From: Adenophora triphylla var. japonica
Taxonomy: Eukaryota; Streptophyta; Magnoliopsida; Asterales; Campanulaceae
DNA length: 64,000 nt
Assembly (NCBI GenBank): GCA_022495995.1
Contig: JAFEMH010000977.1
Span: 238,501-302,500 of the forward strand
Direction: 5' to 3'
Shown here piece after piece: positions 55,131 to 64,000 of this stretch (positions are counted from its first letter, which is position 1; each line of letters opens with the position of its first letter). Below the pieces are notes generated by a model, which was not told the origin of the DNA, did no database searches, and saw only the letters and a program-made list of their open reading frames with translations. The position numbers and the translations under genes are program-made.

Positions 55131-55162
55131 CTCGTGTGTTTAACACACGAGTGATATATTAG
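55131..55162 (+). mobile_element. Helitron 3' terminus (hairpin + TTAG)
   Basis: CTCGTGTGTT-T-AACACACGAG (55131-55151) followed by TGATATATTAG and T. The form is the same as at 6390-6419 (CACG(A/G)GTG(A/T)TATA(T/C)TAG). It ends the unit that contains the helicase gene and captured segment. The 5' TC end is not located. Confidence 0.78.
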
Positions 55163-55660
55163 TCATTGTAAATGGTCTTAGTGGAAATGGGTTTGTCATT
55201 TAGCCACCGAAAAAGTAAACGTACCTGTCCTTACCGACTGGTAGGCACCTTTATCGAAAATTTGTGTGAAACATGTAATGTGTTTTATGCATTGATTTAA
55301 ACCCGACACCCTCCTAAATGGACCGTGCCAAATGGTACGAACCGGTTTGGCAAAATAAATAAAAAAAGAATAAAAGATCTTAAATTTGCCAAAAACTTAT
55401 AAAAAACGCGTTTTTTGTTAACTTAACAAAAAATGTGTTTTAAAATTACTTAAAAATCGTCTCTCTCTCTCATTTTCTCACACTAAACGCAAAGGAGACG
55501 CACAGCCATTGTTGGCTCCCAAAAATCGTCTTCCTCGAGCTCTCCCTCTCCAATGGCGCCCTAACCCAATCCTCTCTCAAATCGCCTCTCAATCGGGGCT
55601 CTTCTCTCAATCTCTCTCAAAAACGTTAATGGCGTGAGCTCTCCCTCTCAAAATCGCCAA

Positions 55661-55850
55661 TGGCGTCTTCACCACCTACCTCTCTCCCTTTAATCGTGGT
55701 CCTCGCCTAACTCTCACTTCAAAATCTCCGCCACCATCTCCGTCGACTACAAGTTCCCGGAATCCACCTTCTCCTACTTCGACGCCAACGGCAAGCCCCA
55801 AACCGTCGACGCCTTCTTCTTCGATTTCTCTATACCCATTTCTTCTCTGT
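55661..55850 (+). pseudogene. Type II peroxiredoxin (PRXIIE-like) fragment
   Basis: The frame at about 55718-55823 reads KISATISVDYKFPESTFSYF then DANGKPQTVDAF. Plant plastid PRXIIE has (KISA)xISVGDKLPxSTFSYFD at the start of the mature protein, so the match covers the transit-peptide/mature border. An upstream ATG (55661, MASSPPTSLP) is in a different frame, and the sequence leaves homology before the peroxidatic Cys (PGAFTPTC), which is absent. This is a captured, inactive piece. Confidence 0.6.
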
Positions 55851-55924
55851 TCTAAAACAGTTCACTACCCCCGATTTACCAACTAATTCCGGTCACTACA
55901 ATGTACCAGATTATATGTTGTTGA

Positions 55925-56542
55925 ATGCCAGTTTATAAGTATTTGAGTACCAGTTTGAGAATTTGATGCATTGGTGGACTGGGTAATTAGATGTCAGTGT
56001 ATGTGTTTTGGAGTGCCAGTCCATGTATTTTGGAGTGCCAGTTAGTGTATAATAGAGTGCCAGTAAGTGTGTAACTGAGTGTCAATGTATTTTTTGAATG
56101 CCAGTTCTTGTAATTTTGAATGCCAGTCCATGTTTTTTTGAATGCCAGTTCATGTTTTTTTGAATATCAGCAAAAATAATTATCAGTGTTTTTGAGTGCC
56201 AGTATATGCATTTTTGAGTGCCAGTAAATGTGTTTTCAAATGCCAGTCCATGTATTTTTGAATGCCAGTGCTTGTATTTTTGAGAGCCAGCCAAAATATT
56301 AGTGTAACAAAGTGTCAGTGTTAGTGTAACAGAGTGCCAGTGTGAAGAGTGTCAGTTCATGTATTTAAAAGTGCCCGTGTAAAAAGTGCCAGTTTCATGT
56401 TTATAAAATGCCAGTATGAAATCACTGGTCATTTGTAATATTAACACTGGCATTTATCATGGTTGCCAGTAATTACAAAAATGCCACCGTTTATTTTGAA
56501 CATGGTTGCCAGTAATTACAAAAATGCCACCGTTTGTTTTGA
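55925..56542. repeat. GAATGCCAGT minisatellite, ~25-30-bp units, plus a 43-bp duplication
   Basis: GA(A/G)TGCCAGT and close variants recur about 20 times at intervals of roughly 20-32 bp, with spacers like TCCATGTATTTTT. At the right end a 43-bp unit CATGGTTGCCAGTAATTACA...ACCGTTT is present twice (56458-56500, 56501-56542). Units are variable, so the array is old or fast-evolving. Confidence 0.85.
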
Positions 56543-56656
56543 AAACACGTTTTTTCTTACCTTAAGAAAAAACTAGTTTTTTATAAGACCAACTCCTTAA
56601 ATTTTTAAATAATTTTTTAAAATGAAAATATTATACAAAGTTGGACTATAATAATA

Positions 56657-56918
56657 CTCCTTCCGTCCCGCTACAATCTGCACACTTTTCTCATTGGGCG
56701 TCTCACTACAAACTGTACACTTTCTAAAATGGCAAAAAATCTTTACTATTTCACCCACTAATTCTCTTTCCTAATTTATTTTTATACTCACAATACCAAT
56801 CAAATCACTATTTCTTATCCCACTTTCTCTCTCCAACTTCACTTTTCATACTCACAACACTTTCTCCTTAATTCGCGTGCAAACAATAACTGTGCGGGTT
56901 GCAGCGGGACGGATGGAG
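56657..56918. mobile_element. Stowaway-like MITE with TA duplication
   Basis: TA-CTCCTTCCGTCCCGCTACAA and, inverted from the right, CTCCATCCGTCCCGCTGCAA-TA. About 28-bp inverted ends, 262 bp. The interior has the CACTTTCTC and ACTCACAACAC words common to this family. Confidence 0.9.
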
Positions 56919-57572
56919 TATATTTTATGTTATTAGATTTATATGAAAGATGTTTTTTATTAAATTATGAAAAAATATGTTAAATAACTGTTAAATATGT
57001 CAATATATTATAAATTATTAAAAATATAATATAAGTGTGATAAACTTGATACGGTGCACCAATATATTCCGATACCGATAAGCATCGTTCCGGTAAGAAA
57101 ATCGGTGCACTCCCGATATAAAATGGACAATTATGTAATTACAGTTAATTTCTATTAGTTACGTTGCATAAAAGAGTTAGAAAATTACTTGCTAATTTAG
57201 TATTACTCACTCGCCAATTAATAAATAGGGTTTTGATTGGTTGGATAGTAGGGAGAAAGTGGGGTAGAAAATATATTGTTGTGATTATTATAACTAGGTC
57301 TCATTTTCATTTCAGAATTTTTCAAATTATCATGGGATGGGATGCCTAAAATAAGTATTTTTGCAAATTATTGTTGGACCGAAAGGGTATGCTTTATTTA
57401 TTAATTTGCATATTGTTTATTGTTTATCAGATATAAAAATTAAATTAAACATATTTTCTTATGAAAATGCAATTTTTATTTTGAAAATGATAAAAATAAT
57501 GGCATTTATTATAATAAGGACGGAGTATAAAGAGTTTGGACAGAATAATTTTCAGATGTTGCAGTCTACAAA
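56919..57572. other. Intergenic DNA between MITE and CACTA element
   Basis: AT-rich, no gene. The word CGGTGCAC occurs twice near 57050-57105. A lone GGACGGAGTATAAAG at about 57518 is a stray Stowaway-like end. Confidence 0.5.
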
Positions 57573-58140
57573 CACTACCAGAAAAAGGTCATTTAGCGAC
57601 GGAAATTTCCGCCGCTAAAATTATATTTCCGTCGCTAAAATAAATCACCGACGGAAAAATTCCGTCGGTGGTCCGCCGCTACCACTCGTCGCAAAGGTTC
57701 GACGGGTCAATTTCCGCCGCTATTTTTTTTTTCTTTTACCGACGGAAATTAATTCCGCCTATGAATTAATGGTTTCAATGACGGAAAATTCCGTCGCTAT
57801 ATTAATTTAATTTAATTAAATTTTCATTTCAAAGCCGGCGGAAATTTCCGTCGCCGTAATAAAAATTAATTTAATTAAATTAATTTCAAAATTTCCGTCG
57901 CCGTAATAAAATTTAAATTAAAATTAAATTATTTCAATGAATGAATTTACTGTCAGCGAAATTATTTAATTTTAATTTAAATTTTATTACAAATGACGGA
58001 AATTTCCGCCGCCGAAATTAAAAATTAAATAAAAATTAAATGATTATAGCGGCGGAAATTCCGTCGCCGAAATTAATTTATTTAATTAATTTTAATTTCA
58101 AGATAATTTGGACGGAAAATTCCGTCGCCGATTCTCAAAT
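57573..58140. repeat. CACTA TIR and subterminal repeat array
   Basis: After the TIR, words TTCCG(T/C)CGC(T/C) and GACGGAA occur in both directions about 20 times. In En/Spm such subterminal repeats bind the TNPA protein. The motif here is CCGTCGC-type rather than the maize one. Confidence 0.88.
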
Positions 58141-58298
58141 AAATTTAAAAAAATAATTTAAAATATCAATAAATCAAAATTTTTGTACCCGATATAACAT
58201 TTCAATTTATAAAACTAAAACTATAAAAACTAAAATTCAAATATCGCCGTGACTCAAATAAAAAAAAAAAAAACTAAATACCACCGTACTCAATTCGA

Positions 58299-58400
58299 GG
58301 AGGAGGGGAGAGGGGGAGGGGGAGAGGGGGAGGGGGAGGGGGAGAGGGGAGAGGGGGAGGGGGAGGGGGAGAGGGGTGGAGCGGGGGAGAGGCGGGGAGG
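58299..58400. repeat. GAGGGG purine-rich microsatellite
   Basis: An uninterrupted run of (GAGGGG)/(GGGGGA) units, about 100 bp, on the plus strand, just 3' of the second CACTA ORF. Confidence 0.93.
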
Positions 58401-58473
58401 GGCTCCCGCAGGTACCAAATGTCAAAAATATTTACAAACAAGTATAAATTAATACAAAAATGTCTAAAAATGT

Positions 58474-60304
58474 CTAAAAATGTCCGCAATCAACCCGGGG
58501 AGGCGGGAAATTACCCCTCGGGAGTCTCGGGCCGAGATGAGCCATCACCGCCGCCAATTGTCTTTGAAGTCTCTCGCATGCCGCTCTCTCGAATCTCGCA
58601 TGACGTCGATCGTTCTCCTCCCCGCATCCGCGTCTCGAACCGCCAAAGCATCCGCAAGCTTTGCCCGCTCGCGTTTCTCCTCCTCCAACGCAGCCTCCGT
58701 GAGTGTCGACCCTGATCATGAAACGCTGGCCGGGCTACATTTCGCCGACGGCCGGCCGACGCCGACGGGCATTGCCGCCCGTAATCCCCATCCCTAACAC
58801 TCGGGCTCCTCTCCTTGGATGTCCCCGAGAGGTGACCTCCGCCAAACATCGTGCACGAAGGGGACGGGCTCGCGAGGCGTTCCTTCGGGAACAACGGCGG
58901 CTTGATATGCAAACTAAAAATAAAACAAACAATTATAATCATATACACAATGTAAGGTACATAAATAAATTTACATATTCAAAATCAAGTCATTTAATGA
59001 TAGTTTACTTACAAAGGCAAGAGAGCGCATCGATCGTCAACCCATCATGAGGTTGATCGGGCGCCGTAGAATTCCGAATATGGGTGCTAGCGTAAACATC
59101 CACAAAAGTGATATTCGGACCATACTCCCTTTCCTATAAATAAAATAAGCGAGATTATTACTTTGAAATTGTATATATAAATGCAACATTTAAACTGATT
59201 TAAAAGCATGCATACACTACATTTACACTAAAACTATGGATTTCATAGCATCAACATTGGCTCCCAGCTAACATACGTACATAAACCTATTTAAAAGCAT
59301 CCATACACTACTACATTTAAATTAACATACATACCATGCGGTCGTGATGCTCGGCGACCGTGAGCGTCCCCGTATGCAACGCCGCCGACCCCGAGGAGCT
59401 CGCTCTATTGGCCTTGGCCTGCTCGGATATAGCCTCGCCGCAGCGACCCCCAATATTCGCAAAATTGACCAAACACCTCATCGGTCATAAAAGTAGGACA
59501 CAAGGGCTGTTGTCCCGCCGCGAGCCGAGAAGTATAATAATTTTTCTTCGTGGTACCTATAAAAAATATGAATATCTTGTAAACATATAATGATGACATT
59601 ATAAAATTAAAAGAGTATAATCATTGTTAATTAAACTAATTAAGGATAGATAAATATGTTACAAATAAAATCCTTAAATAGCTTGTGAGCCTGCTCATCG
59701 TAAACAAATCTAGCCGTCGCATCGCTGATCTCTCGGCGCCCAATAATATTTAGCCTACAACTTATAATGATAACATTACAAAACTAAAAGAGTACAATCA
59801 TTATTAATTATAACATTTTAATAACAAACTAACATTTAAGTTTTAAATAAAACCATTAACACATTACCTTAAACTCATCCCACGCATCGTCCTTTCCGCC
59901 TCTCGTGGCAATTTTTTCCAGCTTGGGCCAAAACTCGGTCATTTTTCGAGACCGCCGCATTGCCCGATCTTAGTCCCCGGGGTGGGGTATCCACCTACAA
60001 ACCTCGCCAAGTATATTTATACAATAACATTTTAACTTAAATAATGAATTATATATAAAGCAAAAAGGAACCAACTTATATCAAATTAATGAAGAGTTAC
60101 TTATCGGTCATAAAGTGATGATATCCTCGACCAATATCCTCCTCGTAATTGACAAAGAGTCCGAGTATCGGCCCCGCAGGTGGAGCTAGTACTACCGCGT
60201 GAGGGGTCGACATCATCGCTACCGGATCGGGACGGTTGCGTCCCAAGAATCAATGTGTAAATAGGCTTAGTCTTCTTACCCTTGCCCTTTCTACTAGAAC
60301 TCAT
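58474..60304 (-). pseudogene. CACTA second ORF (Ptta/En-Spm plant transposase-type, TNPA-like)
   Basis: Begins MSSSRKGKGKKTKPIYTLIL at 60304. Later pieces on the minus strand are KMTEFWPKLEKIATRGGKDD (about 59960-59890), TARFVYDEQAHK (about 59720), VFGQFCEYWGSLRRGYIRAG (about 59470-59410) and a C-terminal Arg/Glu-rich part (58715-58540). This matches the plant transposase (Ptta/En-Spm, PF03004-type) proteins that sit downstream of TNP2. Exons appear split by AT-rich introns. Probably a DNA-binding partner of TNP2. Confidence 0.65.
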
Positions 60305-60365
60305 ACTCAGACATTACAAGAAAAATATTAAAATATACAACTTTAACAATAGGAAACAATATATT

Positions 60366-60668
60366 CACAATACATCTAAAACTTTAAAGTTCTAATAATC
60401 TAAAGCATTCACAATACATATAAAACTTTAAACTATTAATAATATAAAGCATTCACAATACATATAAAACTTTAAAGTTCTAATAATCTAAAGCATTCAC
60501 AATATATATAAAACGACGGATATTAAAAATAATCTAAAGCATTCACAATACATATGAAACTTTAAAGTTCTAATAATCTAAAGCATTCACAATACATATA
60601 AAACTTTAAAGTTCTAATAATCTAAAGCATTCACAATACAATTTTAAACTTTAAACTATTATTAATCT
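60366..60668. repeat. 44-bp minisatellite between the CACTA ORFs
   Basis: About seven tandem units of CACAATACATATAAAACTTT...AATCTAAAGCATT, 44 bp each. Two units deviate (one with ACGACGGATATT inserted). It lies in the spacer between the TNP2 3' end and the second ORF start. Confidence 0.93.
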
Positions 60669-60679
60669 TCGTCCCCATC

Positions 60680-63600
60680 ATCATCACGGACTCGAATTAC
60701 TACAAAACTCGAGTTCTTCATCTTCGTCTTCTGACTCGATGAATCAAACTCGGTTCCTCTTCCTCTTCCTCTTCCTCTTCCTCTTCCTCTTCCTCTTCCT
60801 CTTCCTCTTCCTCCGATTCATCAATATCAATGTGCGCGAGATGACCCGAACGAGGCGGGGGAGTTGGCAAATTCACCGGTAAGATATCCTCCTGGTTCAT
60901 CAACATTTTGAGGAATATGAGTGACATCATCTAATGGATGATTAGCCGATGAAACGTTAGGTGGCACCGGCATTTCATCCTCTTGATAGGGTGTTTCTAA
61001 TGACGACTCAGAAGTTGTCGACGAGGGTAGGTTGTCAATCATGCTCCTAGCCTTGGTCATCCAAACAGCCCACAATCCGTCGGGTCGCTGACGAGGGTAG
61101 GGAGTCATGTATACCTGTTGTGCTTGAGATGCTAAGATGAAGACGTCGTCGCCATTATGTCTGGACGAGTCCTTTACATCGACGAGGTCAAATATGGGGT
61201 GCTTCTTAACACCTCGCACAGCATCCCGCCAATCACAATTGAACAAGACAACACCGTTTCTACCGAAATACTCCACCTCGACTACTTCTTTCAGACGCCA
61301 TAATAATCATTCCCTATAAGCTTCACACCGCTATTCCACGTCAATTTAGAGCCCCCATAAGCTTTGGTATGAAACACATAGCCATTCACGAAATAACCGT
61401 TGTATAAATGAACGTTCAAGTACGGAGATGATGCTAAATGTCTTAACCTCGCAGCTTTAGCATCACCCGGATGTTCAGCTATCAATAAGACAATATTGTA
61501 ACCAATTTAATACAATTTTAAGATTGAATGTTTAAAGAAGTGTATAGAATAAATTTGAATGAAACGAAATATTTACATATTTCCTTAGCCGCTTTGGAAA
61601 TTCTCTTTCTGTCCTAGTTGCGATGAGTTCTGAGATAAATCCCGAGCTAAATCTTCAAACATTCTCAAGTAGGGTTAAACAAGGCATTTCATATGCAGTA
61701 ATTAAACATGCATAATTTAATCGACGAGGCGTAAACATAACATCAATGACTTACTTGATATATTCCCCAACCTCGTCGCAGCTTAAGAAGAACATACGTT
61801 TCGACCGCGGCAAACTCTTTAGCGGTTAACGTACGCGTACCAACCCGTTTGCCGAGCAACCGACTGTGGGATGAAAATACGTAGATGTTTCCCTTAGACG
61901 GAAAACCACCATCGTAATTGCGGCCAACCCTAGTCAATCTCGTATCAACATCAGAGGAAAATATGTTCCGACAAAGGCAACAATCTCATCTATGATAACA
62001 AATTTCTCCGAAATTGAGGCCTCGACCATGGCCCTATTGCTCATCTTCCTTTTCAATTGGCCTAGATACCTAAAAGTCATTCGTAGATTAAAACATAAAT
62101 AATGTTAAAGAAGGTATATTGTTAACGCTCAAATTATTTAGAAATAGAATAAATTCAATTACCTCCTCAAATGGATACATCCATCTCGTATTGAACCGGA
62201 CCACCGACTCTAGCTTCGTATGCCAAGTGGACCGGTAAATGCTCCATAGAATCAAAGAATGAAGGAGGAAATATCTTCTCAAGTTTGCACAAAGTCACTA
62301 CGATGCTCTCCTCAAGCTTTTTCATGTGATCAACACGCAAAGGTGGTCGATGTTAACGCTCGGAAAACTCACTTAACTCGTTAACGCCACCCGCATATTG
62401 TCGTGCAATAGACCCCGAGAGCAATCGGAAGTAGCCTATCCAAAGAAAACGTGGCAATCGTGACTCTTCAAACCCCGCACTTTCCCCTCCTCTACATTGA
62501 CACAGCTTACCAATGTTAGACGCGTAACCATCCGGAAGCCTTAAATCCTTGAGCCATTTCAGTGAGGAGGAGCTTCTTTTCCTTTGTAAGCACGTATTGA
62601 GCCATCGGTCTAACCGGTTTACCATTGACGTATACCAAGTCTAAGGCCGGCCGCTACATGCATTTCCTTAAGGTCCTTTCGAGCTTTTTCGTTGTCTTTA
62701 GTTGTTCTCTTGAAATCCATCAACGTGTTAAAAACATGATCGAATACGTTCTTCTCAATGTGCATCACGTCAAGGTTATGTCGAATGAGATTTGTTTTCC
62801 AAGATGGCAGCCTCCCAAAATATACTCCTCTTGATCCAGCTTATGGGTAGTCCCAAACCCTTGTATTTTGGTCTTCGAAAACTTTTTCACCCACCGAGGA
62901 TCGGGCAATCTAGATACCTCCTCATAGACCGTGTCACCACTTAAACGAATCGGTGCCTCATCATGGTCAATCTTGTTCTTTTTAAACGCATTCTTCCGGG
63001 TCCCGAATGGGTGGTCCTCCGAAGAAATTGTCTATGGCAATCGACCCAACATGGTTTTCCAGAGCGCGTGCGCGTGAAAGACTTTGTGTCACTCATACAA
63101 TACGGACAGGCCAACTTCCCGTGGGTGCTCCAACCCGATAACATCCCATATGCAGTGGAAGTCATTAATCGTCCACATCAACGCAGCCTTCATGCCGAAA
63201 TTCTCTCGCTTGAAAGCATCCCACGTTTCGACCCCATCCTCCCAAAGCCGCTTCAATTCGTCCATCAAAGGTCGGAGATAGACGTCAATGTTCCTCCTGT
63301 GGCCGTTTGGGCCGGGATGAATAACGACAAGAACATGTAGGGATCACTCATACACAACTGTGGCGGAAGATTGTAGACAGTGGCTATAACCGGCCAACAA
63401 GAGTAAGATTTTTGCCCCAGACCAAACGGATTGAAACCATCGTGAGCAGATGCATAACCGTATATTTCTTGCTTCGTACGCAAAGTCGTGGATAAGTCTC
63501 ATCAAAGTGTTTCCATGCCTCCCCATCACCGGGATGAATCAACACACCCTCTTCACGCAAACTTTCCTTATGCCAACGCATTGCCTCTCGCAGAGATTTA

Positions 63601-64000
63601 GACGCGTAGAGGCGCTGCAGCCTCGGGAATCAACGGCATGTAACGCAACCGCTTATGTGGTCTGTTTTTCTTGTGTTTTGAACTCCTCCGATTTGGCTTA
63701 TATCTACTTTGTCCGCAAATTGAACACTCTGTCTTCTCGTGAATCTTCCTTGTAGAATAGCATGCAAATATTCTTACACGCATCAATCTTTTCATAACAT
63801 AGCCCAATCTCGCCCAACCAACTTCTTTGTCTCATAAAAAGTTTGTAACCATCTTATTCTCTTTCGGCAACATCCGCTTAATTGCTTTCATGATACGATT
63901 ATAGCAGATCGGCTAATATTGCAATCGCCTTTATGTTAAGGAGCTCACCACAGCCTCCAACACACCGATCTCGCAACCCGGATAGACCTTCTCTTTGCAG
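60680..64000 (-). pseudogene. CACTA TNP2-type transposase (N-terminus outside window)
   Basis: On the minus strand, in order: KTECSICGQSRYKPNR and KRLRYMPLIPRLQRLYA (63807-63590), HDGFNPFGLGQKSYSCWPVI, ATVYNLPPQLCMSDPYMFLS (63483-63265), LSGWSTHGKLACPYCMSDTK (63165 on), RLPDGYASNIGK (62625-62353), NYDGGFPSKGNIYVFSS (61937-61743), then the DUF4216-type part GYVFHTKAYGG (61485-61291), VVLFNCDWRDAVRGVK and PIFDLVDV...FILASQAQQVYM (61276-60960). A poly-Glu tail ends the protein. These are the TNP2 transposase (PF02992) blocks. Several shifts, for example around 62500. It catalyses excision and insertion at the CACTA ends. Confidence 0.9.
60755..60813 (-). repeat. (TTCCTC)n coding for poly-glutamate
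   Basis: About ten TTCCTC units, read on the minus strand as a run of about 20 Glu near the C-terminus of the TNP2 frame (preceded by HIDIDESE). Hexanucleotide slippage keeps the frame. Confidence 0.93.

Larger units (their letters stand above)
55396..56587. mobile_element. TIR-bounded element carrying a peroxiredoxin fragment (Pack-type)
   Basis: Ends 55396-55447 and 56536-56587 are inverted copies (about 42 of 52 positions), both containing CTTATAAAAAAC and GTTTTTT. Within each end the sequence itself folds (TTTTTTGTTAA-C-TTAACAAAAAA on the left). Between them lie a CT-rich leader-like part, a peroxiredoxin-like fragment and a minisatellite. No transposase, and no clear target duplication found, so the superfamily is not assigned (Mutator-type Pack element possible). 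Confidence 0.6.
57573..64000 (-). mobile_element. CACTA (En/Spm) transposon, left part, runs off the window
   Basis: Starts with the terminal word CACTACCAGAAAAAGG (57573). A ~570-bp subterminal zone follows, full of alternating GACGGAAATTTCCGCCGC / TTCCGTCGC words. Coding on the minus strand: TNP2 transposase (64.0-60.7 kb) and a second ORF (60.3-58.5 kb). The right TIR is outside the window. Frames are broken in several places; introns and decay both contribute. Confidence 0.9.

Noticed and set aside
55661..55712. Start codon of a functional peroxiredoxin
   Set aside because: This frame stops before the conserved part, the conserved part is in another frame, and the catalytic Cys is missing.
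58249..58489. ORFs over the GAGGGG repeat (Gly/Glu- or Pro/Leu-rich)
   Set aside because: They are translations of a microsatellite.

Overview
This is a plant nuclear segment, most likely from a eudicot. The evidence is spliced genes with GT-AG introns, AT-rich intergenic DNA, plant-specific protein families (phi-class GST, phytocyanin, CYP76-type P450, zf-XS finger) and a dense load of plant transposable elements: Stowaway and Tourist MITEs, Helitrons, Ty1/copia, Ty3/gypsy Tat lineage, CACTA, and a TRIM-type LTR. An asterid or Lamiales origin is possible but cannot be proven from the sequence.

Layout. 0-6.4 kb: a TRIM-like LTR remnant, a broken CYP76-like P450 fragment, and a region ending in a Helitron 3' terminus that holds a Mutator-derived (MUSTANG-like) exon and two Stowaway MITEs. 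8.5-9.4 kb: an apparently intact two-exon blue-copper protein gene on the minus strand. 9.9-15.1 kb: a Stowaway MITE nested inside a Tourist-like MITE, local tandem repeats and more MITEs. 15.2-41.2 kb: one phi-class GST gene (minus strand, GSTF9/10-like) split by two large LTR retrotransposons. A 12.95-kb Tat-lineage gypsy element (17000-29950, TSD CCTTT) sits in intron 1. A 10.4-kb SIRE/Maximus-like copia element (30710-41087, TSD GAAGC) sits in exon 1, in the codons for Ala11 and the expected catalytic Ser12. With both elements and one copy of each TSD removed, the GST reads as an uninterrupted 219-aa protein.

41-55 kb: an AT-rich stretch with a duplicated block, a small zf-XS gene (44682-45125), and a decayed but near full-length Helitron Rep/helicase gene (46198-51840). 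A 3.1-kb segment follows that carries an amidohydrolase fragment and duplicated zinc-knuckle exons. It is bracketed by a 38-bp direct repeat and ends in a Helitron hairpin terminus at 55162. 55.4-56.6 kb: a TIR-bounded unit carrying a peroxiredoxin IIE-like fragment and a GCCAGT minisatellite. 57.6-64 kb: the left end of a CACTA element with TNP2 and a second ORF on the minus strand, continuing past the window.

How it fits together: few host genes remain (phytocyanin, the split GST, possibly the zf-XS gene). The rest is mobile DNA, several elements of which carry pieces of host genes. The most unusual signals are (i) a spaced GATGTG/CACATC motif found at twelve sites across the copia element, in coding and non-coding DNA alike; (ii) the antisense ORF of the gypsy element with its own TATA box and 5'-UTR intron; (iii) the Helitron tail with gene capture between repeated ends; and (iv) the retrotransposon insertion at the GST active-site codon. 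No search or alignment program was run; family assignments rest on recognisable motifs.
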